64,000 bases of DNA from Patagioenas fasciata (lineage: Eukaryota; Chordata; Aves; Columbiformes; Columbidae): contig NC_092521.1 in the NCBI RefSeq assembly GCF_037038585.1, positions 68,624,898 to 68,688,897 of the forward strand, read 5' to 3'. This document shows, piece by piece, positions 1-13,400 of this stretch. Position numbers and translations under genes: made by a program. Numbering within the stretch: position 1 is the stretch's first letter; each line of letters begins with the position of its first letter. Below the pieces are notes generated by a model. The model was not told the origin of the DNA, made no database searches, and worked only from the letters and a program-made list of their open reading frames with translations.

Positions 1-1242
1 GAGAAAAACTGATCATCTCTGATCTTTATTGAGGATGTAGTGTGAAACTTCATTGTGACATCCTTCGATTTCAATCATTCTTGTAATGTCAACTTCTTGT
101 TGTGAAGATTGGCACTGTGGAATGTGCCCAGATGTCATATTCTAAATTGTTGTTTTAAACAGCTTCACCACGTTGTTTGCTACCCTGTGGTGAATAGACA
201 ACTTCTGTTGGTTCTCTGAGGGCTTGCCCCATGCTTTGATGTTTATTAATAGAAGTCTGTGCTTGCTTTGATACTGGAATGCTAATTAGAGTAGAATGGA
301 AGACAGTGTTCACCCATCCATGAAAACTGCCATTTGAGGAGCAAGGAAGGAGGAGTGTATCACCTCTTCCGTAGCGAACTTTAAAATTAGGAACTGGCAC
401 TAGCATGAGGGAAGTTGATTCTGTATTTTCATCACCAGTTTACATTTCATTTGGAATGATACCCATATAACTAAAGGAATAATTGACTGTCTTCAATCTT
501 GCATGCAATTATTTTGAAGCTTTTTAGATTGTCCCTCCCCCATTTCATCCAGTTTTCAGTGTCACCCTGCTCTCCAGCTTCCAGTTCCTGTGAGTATAAC
601 AATTTGTGGTGTTTTGTTTTTGCACTGTTGGTTCAAAGTAAATGTTTCTCTTTTCATGACTGTCAGTTTAAAAAGCAAGCAAACAAAACCCCAGAAAAAA
701 AGCTACAAAAAACCCAACCAAACAAAAAAACACTTTAGGAGGAGAAAGTAAAATACCACCAAAGCTCCCGGATGTGTTCTGTGGACAACCCTGTGTTTGA
801 GAATCTCTGCTCTACATTCCTCCACTGTTTTGTTTGAGTAAGCTCAAGCCCAGGAATCAGGGTTGTTGTATTCTAGCAATATCCTAATAGCGTTTTTCAG
901 GACTTGGTTTACTACAGCTTTTTTTGGTGTTACTGGAAAGCATTACTAGACAGTCATAGTCTGAATCAAAATTAATTTAGTGATAAAATAAATGCCAATC
1001 TTACTGTGATTTAGGAGCATTAATACTCAGACCTGAAACTAAACTGAATGGTATCTTACCTTGCAAAGTGGTCTTAAATCTCCTGAGAAAAACAAGAGAT
1101 CTATGCAGTGTTTCTGCTCTGTTTAGGCAATATATCCTATCTGTACTTTTGTCATGCTTGCAGAGTTTTTATGTAATGTTTTTCCTTCCATTATTTTAAG
1201 GTATTCCTGTGGCAGTATAACTGTTTTCTCAACTCTTCACAG
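1..1242 (+). other. LPCAT1: LPCAT1 intron 2 (3' part)
   Basis: No coding segment is seen here. The stretch is AT-rich, with an A/C-rich low-complexity block at about 665-735. It ends in a normal pyrimidine-rich acceptor (ctcttcacag) directly before exon 3. Confidence 0.75.
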
Positions 1243-1457
1243 GATAGTGGATATTTTGCTGAAAGCGATCATGAGAATGATGTGGCTTGCTGGTGGATTT
1301 CACTGGATAAATGTAAAAGGCACACGGGCATTGCCAACAGAAGCAGCAATATTAACAGTAGCTCCTCATTCTTCCTACTTCGATGCCATTCCAGTAACTA
1401 TGACCTTCGCCTCCATTGTGATGAAAGCAGAAAGCAAAGATATTCCTATTTGGGGAA
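1243..1457 (+). CDS. LPCAT1: LPCAT1 exon 3, HX4D catalytic motif
   Basis: This 215-bp exon opens with the last base of a split codon and encodes [10 protein letters not shown] through DIPIWG plus one base. It carries the acyltransferase motif I, HSSYFD, at 1367-1384. In this family His is the catalytic base and Asp orients it. The upstream acceptor is cacag and the donor is GTAAGT at 1458. The next exon completes the Thr codon (A|CT), giving WGTLIKYIRP, as expected for LPCAT1. Confidence 0.95.
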
Positions 1458-4400
1458 GTAAGTTGGCAAATACTTGATTTTTCAAGAACAATTAAAAATT
1501 ATTACTTAGAAAGTTGGTTGGTTGTATATGAGAAGGCTGAAAACACAAAGAAAATTTTGTTATACTATATGGTAATATTTTTATTTTACTGGTCTACTCT
1601 GAATGTCAATAGAAAAAATTGTGGAGGATGTGGGTTTTTTTCCCCCTTTCTCCAAAGCTGGATCATTGTAGAAAGTCAAAACAATCCTACAAAACTCACA
1701 GTTATATTGGTGGTGAAATTTCACCATTTTAAGACCCAACAAATAGAAAAGCAAGTTAGAATGGGGCTGCAGAAGCAAAGGGTGAGGCTATCGAGAAAGT
1801 CTGCCAAAGCCTTCTTGGTGTGAGTTGGGGTACCATCTCAGAAATGTGTTCTTGGAATGTTGTCTGCTCTGAACAGTACCCTGCCTTGAGGCAGTGCTGC
1901 TAATCCTTCATGGATCAATAACTTTGTTTCAGGCAGGGTGTGAGAGATGAGTGAGGACAGATTGTTGCGCACTCGGATTTAGTCAGAAGAAATGCGGAAG
2001 CCCAAGTCCGTAGTGTCTGAATACTATCTTCGGTATTATCAATGTAGATTCTTAGGAAATCTTCAGAGAGGCCTTGAGAGAGGTGATTTTTGGTGCAGTT
2101 GTGCCAAAAAAATGTGTAAGCTTCTAGGCTTGTAGACTTCTAGCCAAAGTCTATGTGGAAGAATTTTGGAAAAAAACACCGTGTTGTGTTTAGGGACCAG
2201 CAAAGTTCAAAGAATCTTCCCGTGTCTCATTGTGCAGATTTTAAGGGTGGTATAAAAAGGACAAAAGATTTTACTTTGGCCTTGGGTAGGGACTCTTTTA
2301 AAGCTTTGAGTTCCTTCACAAATCAGTGGAATGAGACTGTTGGTATTGACATACTCCTAAAATTTAATTAGACAGTGTGGTTTTAAGGACATGTTCAAAA
2401 CCAGATGCTGAGACATGGCCACAGATCTTGAGTGGTTACATCTGGAAGCTTCATGTAGGGAACCTCTTGGTATAAAGGTCTCTCTCAGGTAAGGTTCTTG
2501 ATTTCATTGACTATCTGACTAATAGAGTTTCATAAAAGTTTGTGGTAGTGAAAAATCTGTATAGAAATGAATAGACACTTTGAACAAAAAGGGTGTAAGC
2601 ATATGTTTTTAAAAACAAATTTATACAAACAAGCATAGTGTGAAAACAAGAAGAAATTGAACTACCTTGTCCAATACTGAAAGAAGATGAAGTTGTGAGG
2701 TGATATGTTGATACTTCTATACAGTATTAGGTGTATCCAGGCCAATGTGGGCTTTAGCAGCAGTCCAGCCATAGAAGCAGGGGCACATTTGTCTTCTTTC
2801 TCAGTTGACTCAATTGTCTGTTTATTAATTGCTGGCTAAACAAAATAAAGTAGTATACTGTGCAGAGCTCTCCTTTACTGGCAGCTGAACTGTTTGGAGG
2901 ACCCAAACTAGATGGGGTAACTCAGGGCCTTGTTTTACTGAAATGTGTTGAAATAGCATTTAACAGAATACTTATTAGCTGCTTACCTATCCTGTGTAAT
3001 AGATTGAGTGGGGACTAGTGGGAAAGCCTGAAGAGGATCTGTAGGGATATGGAGGATGTGGTTACACTGAATGTAGCAAAAACAATGCATATCAATTAGT
3101 TCAAACTATTTCCTATATACCTAATTTAATTTTAAGGTAAATTTTAAAACATTCAATTTAAAGTGTATACTTACTTCAATTAATTTTAAAAATTCACTCA
3201 ATTTTGTTCATGTGTGAGCAAAAGCAGTTACAGAAAAACAAAAACCTCAGAAGATTATTTATAATGATTTGATGGAATATTACTGGAATGTACAGTGCAG
3301 TCAAGTAAATGAGTATTTTGTAGCTGCATTCACTTTATGTCATGCTGCCACAACAATTATGTAGTCCCTGATGAAGTGTTCAGAAAAATGCCACTGAAAT
3401 AAAGCACAGCAAAGGTCATAACTGGGATTCAGAGTTCAAAACCCCTTTTTGTTTTTAAAGGACTACTTTTATACGAACAACATTAATTACAGCAGTTTTT
3501 GTTATTAAATTAGATGGACCTTAACTGAGATATAAGTAGCCACTGTAATGATCAGTGTGGCTAAATATTTGGTGAAAACTTTCCAGTGAAGTTGGGACTT
3601 TTCTTTTACTGCTTGAAAGAGGTTTTCTGCAAAGCAGAGGGTACTGTGTTCTCCTTTGATCTAGTATTTTAATTCCAATATTATTTACACTTCTGTACAC
3701 ACACGCATACAAAATGTATTTTATGTCTTTGGACCACTGGTATTTTTCTTAGGCTTATGCTGTAAAAAGGTGGTCATGTTTTTCTTGGATTGTGCAGTGA
3801 ATTGTCAACACTCTAGACATTAATCTAGAATTTATCCCAGAGAGGTCAGAATTGGTTTTTCAGTTTTGTAAGTCTTGCAAACCTGTTGAACCATCTCCAG
3901 TGAAGTTATGGACCCAATCAGTGGTAATCCTGCCCTTGCTATCTGTTGAGTCTTGTTAATGGTCATTCAGAATCTTATGGGAAGTTTTGAATAAATTATA
4001 TTCATGTAGCTCCGTGAGCAGACTTCAGCATGTAAAAAGTGTAGCATCTGAGGAAATTCGAAGATTTCTAAGGATGAGGACTTTGGGTGAAGAACAGATC
4101 TTCATCCCAAATATTCAAATATGATATAAATAAGTTGGCCTTTTGATGTAATGACAGTGTTTATCAGGACATGGCATATTATGTACCAGAGGGATCAGGT
4201 GCTTTAGCAGTCACAAAAAGATCTGCTTGCTAACTGGTTACAAAGATTTGTTCTAAAAGTATTTAACTAGGTTTTTGAAGCAGCTGCCTGTATTATTGTA
4301 CCCTTAGTTTGTTAGTCGTGGAATATTATGCTTTTGGTTCACTTTTAAGTCCAGATTAAAAGCCCGCTTTATGGGGTTGGAAGTATTCCACAAGTATGTT

Positions 4401-7400
4401 TGTGTGTATGAGTGCTTTATTGCTTTCTAACTTTAAGGCAGTTCTCCAGAATCACAGAGTCCAATTTCAGAAGCAGACTTAGGTCTTGTGACTCCTTCAA
4501 GACAACTTCCTTCTTTTTAGGAAAATAAAGGAAAAACAAATTAAAAAAAATGTTCTTTTGCTCTGACAGAAGAGTTATGACCTCCTCAGTTAGTGGTCAG
4601 TGATGAAGAAAATTACTCACTTGGCACACACACTAGGTTGACAAACTCTGGGGAGGAACTGCTTGTCCAAACATAAACAAGATTTCAATGATCATAAAAA
4701 AATAAATATCTGGTAAGCAGAGGATGCTGAAGAGCAACATGTACTTCTGCACAACGACTTTCCAGAGTTTTGGTAGGTTGGAGGTGAGAAGTTTGCCAGA
4801 CCACTTTAGTGTAAAGTGTGCAACCCAGAGAAGATGATATTGATGAATCTGTTGCACCTTACATTGGCTCAAGAAGTTAGATTAGATCATTCATCAGCAC
4901 AGGTCCTTGAACTTTCCTGCTTTGTCTACTGGACCCCACTTCAAGTCAGGACAAGCTCTTTGCATAAATTCTGGATAGTTCACAGCCTTATTTTTGGCTC
5001 ACAAAACAACCCGGATAAGTTATTTTTCACTGCTGAAGTGGTCAGTGCTACTGCAGAAATACGAAGGAAAAGGGATTTGTCAGTAAATATGATTTGGTGG
5101 GGATTTTGTTGGACAACTTCTGTGATTCGAATATCTGTGGTCTGACCTTTTAAAAACTAACTATAAGGTGGTAAGCTAACTTAATCTTTAAGCAACGTCT
5201 CAACATCTATAACCTCACCCTTTGAAATAAAGTTGCTATCTGTGAAGTGAATGGGGGATATGTTAGCTTAACTTTATAAAGGGGAACGAGGTCATTTGTG
5301 CTTGGTGGAACACAGAAGAGCTGTAGAGAAAGGGAGAATCATCCTGTGCTATGAAAACTAACAGTTCTATGGTGGGTGTTTTGTTCCACATCTAGTAAAC
5401 TGATGATTTTTTTCGTTCAAGCTCATATTTTGAAAGTGCTTTATAGGCCTTTCTTGAGCATCATGACTGAAAAACAACAAATAAGCAATTCAGTGGGAAA
5501 TATTTATGCTGTGATAGCTGGGTATATTTTAATCTTGAAATTTAAAAGATGCCAAATTACTCATCAGATCTGTTATGCAATCTAATCCTCCAGTCCTCCA
5601 TCCCAATTGCTTCCTCCCTTCCCCACCCTTCCAAAGCACACAAGGAAGAGAGCTGTGGTAGTCCCATAGTTCTTCAGTGAGGGTCTCACATTTAAATACT
5701 GTGAGATTCATCAAAGTAGTCCCTTTTGGAAAAACCTGCTGTAAGCTGAAATTGTCAGAGATTTCATCTCTTTATATGCTGTAAATCAACAGCTTAAACA
5801 ATGTTAAGGTCACCAGCTTGAATGCTGACATCCTATGCTATGTTGGCATGGTAGCCTGTCTTGAGTACGCAACTGAGCTCCTCAATTCTGAGGAGTGTCT
5901 TGAAGTTACTGCCAAGCTTATTCATTTCATCCTCTCCTTTAAAAAAACTTCCGTTTAAAAATTCAATGTTTCCTTCTGGCTCTGGGCACCTAGATGGTCC
6001 TGCAATGTTTCAGTCCTCACAGGAGCTCTCTTGGAGAGACTTAAAATAGTTGCACTGTCACCTGTGTATTACAGCTTTTATTGTTTGGGTTGGAATCCTA
6101 GACTTGTTGGATTGTTTTTTTCATCCGAAATTCAGTAACAATTACTTCTCATTTAAACTGCTGCTGGAATGCATAAACCACCATCACTTTCCTTTTTAAG
6201 CATCCCAGTTAATAGCACTTATGAAAGTTACAAACTATAGTATATAGAAAACTTGCAAACCAACACAGCTGCCTTCATGAAATACTTTTTAGACTGGCAG
6301 CAGAAAGCTAAAACATAGAGCCATGCCCTCATACAGGTACTGCAGGTGTGAGAGTAAACAGCAGTCTTTGTGATATGAAATGGGTCTTTGTCCTTCAAGA
6401 AGCCCTTCAAGGAAGTAGATCACACTTCGAAAGACGAATCTAAATACCATGGAATTTACTGTTAAAGCTAAAGAGAACACTGATTATTTACATCCCACTC
6501 CTGACCTCTCCTTGTCCTACAGACTGCATGGTTCCTGCCTTTCTCTTTGGAATAGGGAGAACTTTCCCATTCACACTGCCTCTGTACCAGGGATACTTGT
6601 TACCTGTTCTGTCAGGTGTTCATCTGCCAAGCATTTAGTCAAACTCAGATAAGTTGTTCTAGACATCTGTTTAGCTTTTGTGATTGGTTGAGGCTTGGGG
6701 CAAAAAATTATGTGTTTCTGTGTGTAATTGTTGCTCTCATAAAACACTACCACTAACTTTACAAGTCTCACAGAGGTCTATGACTGCAGTTCATTAAAGC
6801 AATACTGAATTTTTGCAGACTGTCTTAAAAAAGGCTGTTTCATGCTAGAGCAGCTTTCTGTTGGTTGACCTATCTGTGGCATTCTGACTGCCCTGAAAAG
6901 AGAAGGTTGTGGTGCATTACTGGCAGAACTGTTTAAATTGCAGGCACCTGCTAAGAAGCTGGAGTACAGCATGTGTCACGTGTCTTCAGTACTACTTGTA
7001 ATGAGCAGAAATTGGAGGTGAAAGTGACTACATTAAGTAGGACTGACACTGCTAGAGCAAAAGCTGGAATAATGATACTGGCAAGGTCAATTTTGTGACT
7101 TGAGAGATCGTCTGCCATTGCCCACCGGAATTTATAATTTAAGCATGGTTTTAATCGAGTGAGAGGAGGTGGGCAAGCACATCTTTCAGCATCTCTGAAT
7201 ACTTGAGCTGTGGTCTACACTACCTGGTTACAATTGGTCTTAGAGAGTTAAGCTGATGAGCAGAGAGGGTTAAGACTATGTTCTGTTAATTAAGCATATT
7301 GCACAGTTCTGCTTATTTCTTTTATTTGCTCAGTATGCCAGTGTCTGAAGCATTTTAATGAGTGCTGCTTATTGTTCCTGCCCTGACTTTGCTCTAGTCC

Positions 7401-10400
7401 TACCTATTCCTTGCCTCGTATCTAATATTACCTTAAAGGCTTCCCTGTGTTCCAATTTGACTTGTGACCGCAGTCTCATCTTGCCCACCTATTTGGTATG
7501 TTTCTCCGCTTCACTTTACAGACCTTTGGCCCTGCTCCTGGCTATATCTTGCACAGATCGACTTGAAACAGCCTTTGAATTTTCAGATTCCTCTCTGTTT
7601 ACTGAGCATCAAAATATATGGTCAAAGTAAAGGTCTGTGTAGCCTTGTGCTCTGTTTTCAAAAGTGGCTGTGAAAAGTGTATGAGGAAAGGCAAGTATAG
7701 AGCTAGTCTTCCCTTGGTATGTACTTTCAGCTTTTTACTGATGACTGAGAGTTTCAATTTCACTTAAATTGTTGGACTTAGCCACTAAGTGCCTGGTAGT
7801 TGGTGTCTTACAGGATCTTAAGTTGCTGTTTAATGTTAAAACAAGTATTCTGTTAGCTTTTTAGTCTGGTCTCTAAAAACTAAGACTTAATGTGATCACC
7901 CTGCCTATTAGGATAATGTTTGATGTGATGGCGTCACATGTATTTAAAAGAAAACTGATGGTTTAGAAGATACTAAGTTCTGCAAACTGCATGAAAATAG
8001 TGTCAAAACCACGAGAAAAGAAATGAACTTACCTTGCAGCCTGTTTTGTATCATAATTCAACAGGCATGACAAATCCATAGGAAACCAAGCTTTCAGTTG
8101 TCGCTGTTCTTTTTCAGCATACCGTATTTTATTGTATATTTTTATTTTAAGTATATTGAATAGCTAATGATTTAGTGACTCTCAAATCATCAAATAAGAT
8201 TACAAGATACAAAAATAATAAAACGGTGTTTGAAGACAACCTGCTTAAATAAAAGCAGGAAGTAGTGTATTTGAACATGCTTCTTTTGTGCTTTTTGACA
8301 CTGCAGAAGAGTATACTACTTGTTATTTTGTAAGTATTTTGGGCCTCAGTTTTCTTGTGACACATGCGTGGAGAGGACATTGTGGATTGATTTCTGATTC
8401 TTGCTCATGCGCATTTTGTGTCTGGCTCTGTATAAGAGGTTTCCCACTGAGTCAGGAAGAGTGGGCCTGATATCTAATTTATCTAGTATGAGGAACAGGC
8501 AAACAGGTGTCAGCTCAGAAAATAAGCATTGTTGTTCTTTTGAGCATGCTGATTCCCCAGAAAAGATAACATAATCAGTGTATGGAGTATCTTTGATGGT
8601 GTACCTTCAGTGAAGCAAGCCGAACTGTCATAGAAGGGAAAAGCTCTAGAGACAGTGGCTGTTTGACCCACAGGATGTCTTTGGAAGTACTTGCATAGGG
8701 AGATTCCTGCCACTTTGCTGAGGTGGGGGTTGCTGTAGATTTTGTGATTTTTGTGGTAGGAAGAAATGGCTTATAGTCACCTGCAGCTGCTTTGTCACAG
8801 AAAACTATGCATAATATGTACGATCATGTTTTAAATTATCTGTGATGTATGTTTATTGTTCTATTAAAGATTTAACAAGTACAAAGTACCAAAATTGTGA
8901 AAATGGTTTTCCTCACAGAAATTCATTAAAATAATAAAGCTGCAATAATTCAACTGAGTATTTCAGTGTGCAGTGTAATATAGTGAAGTAGTTAGGTACT
9001 TGTACCAAAATTTTTGTCCAGAGGACTATAAGAGGTGGGGGGAATCTTTTATAAACAAAGGGGAAATAAAGGCTGCTTTGTTTGTTTTCCTTCCTCTTCA
9101 GCTCTAATCAAATACATCCGGCCAGTATTTGTATCTCGGTCAGACCAGGATTCTCGCAAGAAAACTGTTGAAGAGATAAAGAGACGTGCTCAGTCTGATG
9201 GTAAATGGCCACAGGTACTGTATACTACTACGGTGTGACAGATGGTATTAGGTATTTCCAGACTTTGGATATGCAGATTGCTTTTTTCCTTTTTGGATAC
9301 TTTACATGGCTTGTGGAGGGTGGGATTTCCCACTCCCCCCTCTTTCTGGAAGATGTAAGCTAATTTTATTTGTAGAAAACACTAGCTTTTCACTGCAGCG
9401 TGTTTCAAGGGGGGACTGGGTAAGTATATGGGAAGACAACTCTACTAAGTGATACTAAATGGACAGACCACAGCAGTTTTAGAAAGTCATCTAAGAAGAA
9501 AATAACCAGGTGCTCAGCAGAATGCCTAGGAGAGTATTGTGTGTTCTTGCCCTTCTCAGGATATGGGCATTCTGTCATTGTTGGAGATGCAATACTGGCC
9601 AAGACAGCCCAAGCAATTCAAATGTTCCAATATCCAGAGTACACCTCTGTTGGACCGCACAATGACAACATTGCTAAAATAAGTTATTCAGGTTTTTTTC
9701 TGCACCTGAAATGTGACTACTTGTAATGTGTCCTGGAAGAGAGTAGTTGGAAGGAAGGATAACTACCTAAGGTCACAAATTTCTGGCGGCATTTGATAAT
9801 TTTTAAAATTTGAAACATTCTTGTGAATTTTTGAGATTAAGATACAGTATGTCTTTCATGGCATTGTTACTACTGCAGTGGTTACATTCATATGCTGGAC
9901 TACAGAAACATTATATGCAATAAACAATTATCAACAATCACATCATGACTTTCACATCATGACTTTCATCAATAGCTTTTGAAGCACTTTAAAATGTAAA
10001 TATTCTTACTTACAGATGAAGAAACTGAGTTGTAGAGCTGAGTGATTTCCAGAATATCTAGCAAGCTAGTACCAGAGTGGGCAGTAGAACTAATAATGTT
10101 AATTCTAGTTCGTTGCTTTGGCCCCTTATGTATTTATTTCCTTTAAATACCTTGTTTTTTAACTCAACAGCATTTCAGCACTTCTTGTCTTTATGCTATC
10201 TGCAACTTTTTTTTTTTTCCCAATCTAACCTCTAGCTCTCAATTTAGGTCAGCTTGAGCATTTTTTGCCTTGTTAGAATTCTAGTTAGATATTTTCAGCC
10301 TCTGTCTTTGACATCTGTGCACATGTCAAGTAATAAATACAAAAAGAAAATCACAGTCTTCCTTAGCCTGTAAGCAGGTAGCTTGGGATCAGGAATTTTG

Positions 10401-13400
10401 TTTTGGTGCAAAACAGAGTGTGATATTTTTACCAGCACCAAAATCTTTTGTGAAAATTCTCTCGTACTCACAAGTGTTCTGATCACTGTCAATGTTCCAG
10501 TCAAGTAGAGTTATTTCTGGAGGTCAAGAAAGAGGCAGATTCACATAAAAGAAAAAAATGTTTACTATTAAGGCAGAACTTTACTTGACTTCTTTATTGA
10601 GCACTATGTGTTTTTATCCTAGCTGAACTGGTTTTCTATGAAAACTTTATTTACTGTAATCAGTTAATGTTAGCTTTGAAAAGATGTGTTTATAAATAAA
10701 TCAACATTGAAATATTTCTTAAAAGTCAACTTTGTTTTTACTTCAAGATTATGATATTCCCAGAGGGCACTTGCACAAACCGATCCTGTCTAATTACATT
10801 CAAGCCTGGTAGGTATGATGCTTATTTCTCTCTTCTTTACTGAATGTTCTTGTATCTTCATTTTCTGAAATACCACTTGCATTGTAATTTGCTTGCTGTT
10901 GCAGAAGTTAAAAATCTTGTAGCAGGGTGGAATTAGAACAGAATTTTTCTTATGCTATGAAAGGATTTTAGTTCCACTGTTAAGTGAAACATTTTAGATA
11001 ATTCAGATTTTTTTCATGTCTTCTGAGATGCAGATGAGCTGGGGAACTTTTGTTTGTCACTGATTTTTTTGTTTGTGGTTGGGTTTTTTTCTTGCCCCCT
11101 CCAACTCTATTTTGAGTCTGTCATGCAGCCTTTAGATACACTATAAAGCTTAAGAGGCAACAGTGTGTATCTATTTCAGGCTGCTGCAGCATTTGTTGCT
11201 GTGTTATATGTGGTTGATTTCTTTCCAGCTCTTCTGTGGAGCTGCATTCTGGTGAAGATGGCACAGGAATCTTCCCAGTATAGCACTGTTACAGAGACTG
11301 TCATTTTTTACAATACTTTTTATTTAACATTCACATTCAAGGCTCTTTTCAGTTAGTATCACTCTTGCAGCTTATCAGATTAGAGGGTATAACACTGAAC
11401 ATTGTTGCAGCTTTAAACTGCAGTTACGATAGGAAAAAATGCCAACACTGCAGTGAACCACGGATGTTCAATGTAAACTTGCCTTTAAGATGTAGGTAGG
11501 GAGATAGTGAATGAGGAGGCTGCAGTGAGTGAGGCAATTGTGAACATGTTTTTTGAGTCTTCCTAGGTTTTTGCCTGCTTCATCATGTTCTGGTCTTACC
11601 GTGTATCTTGTTTTGTGTTGCTTACAACTTACATATTGCTATTAAAATATCATGCAATGAGTCAGCATTGTGATTCCTTGCAGTGATTTATTTGGTTCAA
11701 GGAATCTCAGTATTGTCTCCTAAGCAAGCATTCAAAAAGCTTTTCTTCCTTCTCAGCTCTTGCCTTTTTAGATGAATGAGTGGTGGTTAGGAGAACATCC
11801 ACTTCTTTCACTCTTTACTCTCCCTTTTCCTCTCTCTCCACCTGAATCCTGGCCATGCCCTGAAAACCCACCTGAATCTTTCATTAAAGCCCTGGTTTCC
11901 TGCCCTCTCTCTGTGCCATAAACATTCCAGGCACCGTGTACTTTCAGTCTCAAATCCCCACTCTGTCTTCCTCTCCTCTGGTCTACTACATAGTGTTGTC
12001 TGCCTCTTGCCTGTCTCACTTTTCCTACTGGAACCTGCTTCTGTATCCATCCAGCCTCCCAGAAATCCTTTGCCTCAAAATTCATCACTTACATCAAATT
12101 ACTCCAAGTGTCAGTTCAAGTAACTGCTTTCAGGATGCTTTTCCCTGTTCTACTCATGTGGCCTACACTCCTTGCTCTTATTGCACAGTTTTTTAGTTTT
12201 GTGTTTGTACAAACTAGTCGTGGGGCAAGGCAGTCTAGTGTTGTTTAAGTGATAGTGGTGTCATTTACCACTCAGATTTTGTCATCTTTAGATTCTTTAA
12301 AAAGTTGCTTAAGCTGTTGTTCTTGGAGACTGAATAGGAAGTACCACTGGGCCAAGAACCAAATTTCTGTAGGATCCCATTCAGACAACCTTAGTTTAAA
12401 GATGTTTATACTTCATTAACAATTACTTCTGGGCAATTTTTCTGGAAAGCAAATGTAACGCAAAGAATACCATATATTTTCATAGTTCATTCTTAATTTT
12501 AATCAGAAGTTTAGGCAGAACTTAGTAAATTGCTGTAAATAACATATTTTGAGTGAAGCTGTCTTTATTAATTGTTTATATAAGAAAATATGTTAGAAAA
12601 ATGTTGAGCAAGATAGTAGTAATGCTCACCCACTCTTTCTGCTAGAAACCAAGAAAATGATTAGCAAATGGCACTTAGAGATCTTGTGCTGCTTATTTAT
12701 CAGAATTGTAATTCTCATGTAGAATGAAGCAATACTTCTGTACAATAGCTCCAGTTCAATGATTTCTAACTATTAGATTTTGCATAGCTACAGAATAGAA
12801 GTTACGTTAATTCTGTTATTTCAGGTATGATACATTTCCTGTAAATCAATGTTGCTCAGCTAAAAATAGAAAGCTTCTTTTGCATAAGAAAGCTTAGGTT
12901 CTTCACCAAAAGATACTGCTGACCACAGGGAATATGTTAATTTAATTATCTAGCATATATGCATATTTTTTTAATCATTTATCAAGCTGAATTTGGTCCT
13001 GGGCATTGACTTGTGTACATGACAACTTATCTAAGTGGTAGAGGATAATTTAGAGAATGGAAGGAAGCATTCTTAATTATTTATCTGCTGAAAAGGCAGG
13101 TATACATTGTCATTCTCCAGTACCTGCTGTTTAGATTATTTTGAAGGCTACTTTTGGGTTATTATTTTTTCACTATAAACCGATTCCTGTGCACATCAAC
13201 CCATTAATTGTATGATTTTTTAGATTTGCTGCAATAAATATCCTCTGTACTAAAATGATTAAATGATTAAATGATAAATGATTAAATGATAAAGTGATTA
13301 TGTTTCTCATGTGCCTTCTAGGAGCATTTATTCCTGGAGTTCCTGTACAGCCGGTTGTTTTACGTTATCCAAACAAACTGGTAAGTTCAGCTTTCAGTGT

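Larger units (their letters stand above)
10809..13321 (+). other. LPCAT1: LPCAT1 intron 5
   Basis: A 2.5-kb intron. It contains a pyrimidine-rich stretch (about 11750-12190) that may be a very old LINE relic, and a short AT tandem repeat (13252-13300) that runs into the splice-acceptor region. Otherwise no features were recognised. Confidence 0.75.

Noticed and set aside
9200..9206. Alternative donor GGTAAAT inside exon 4
   Set aside because: Using it would drop the conserved KWPQ residues and break the phase with exon 5.
9940..9970. 15-bp direct duplication as a mobile-element target site
   Set aside because: The two copies are adjacent with nothing inserted between them, so it is a simple tandem duplication.
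11690..11710. ggttcaagg-like motif considered as a tRNA B-box
   Set aside because: It does not match GGTTCGANTCC and no A-box or acceptor-stem pairing was found nearby. No tRNA is called in the window.
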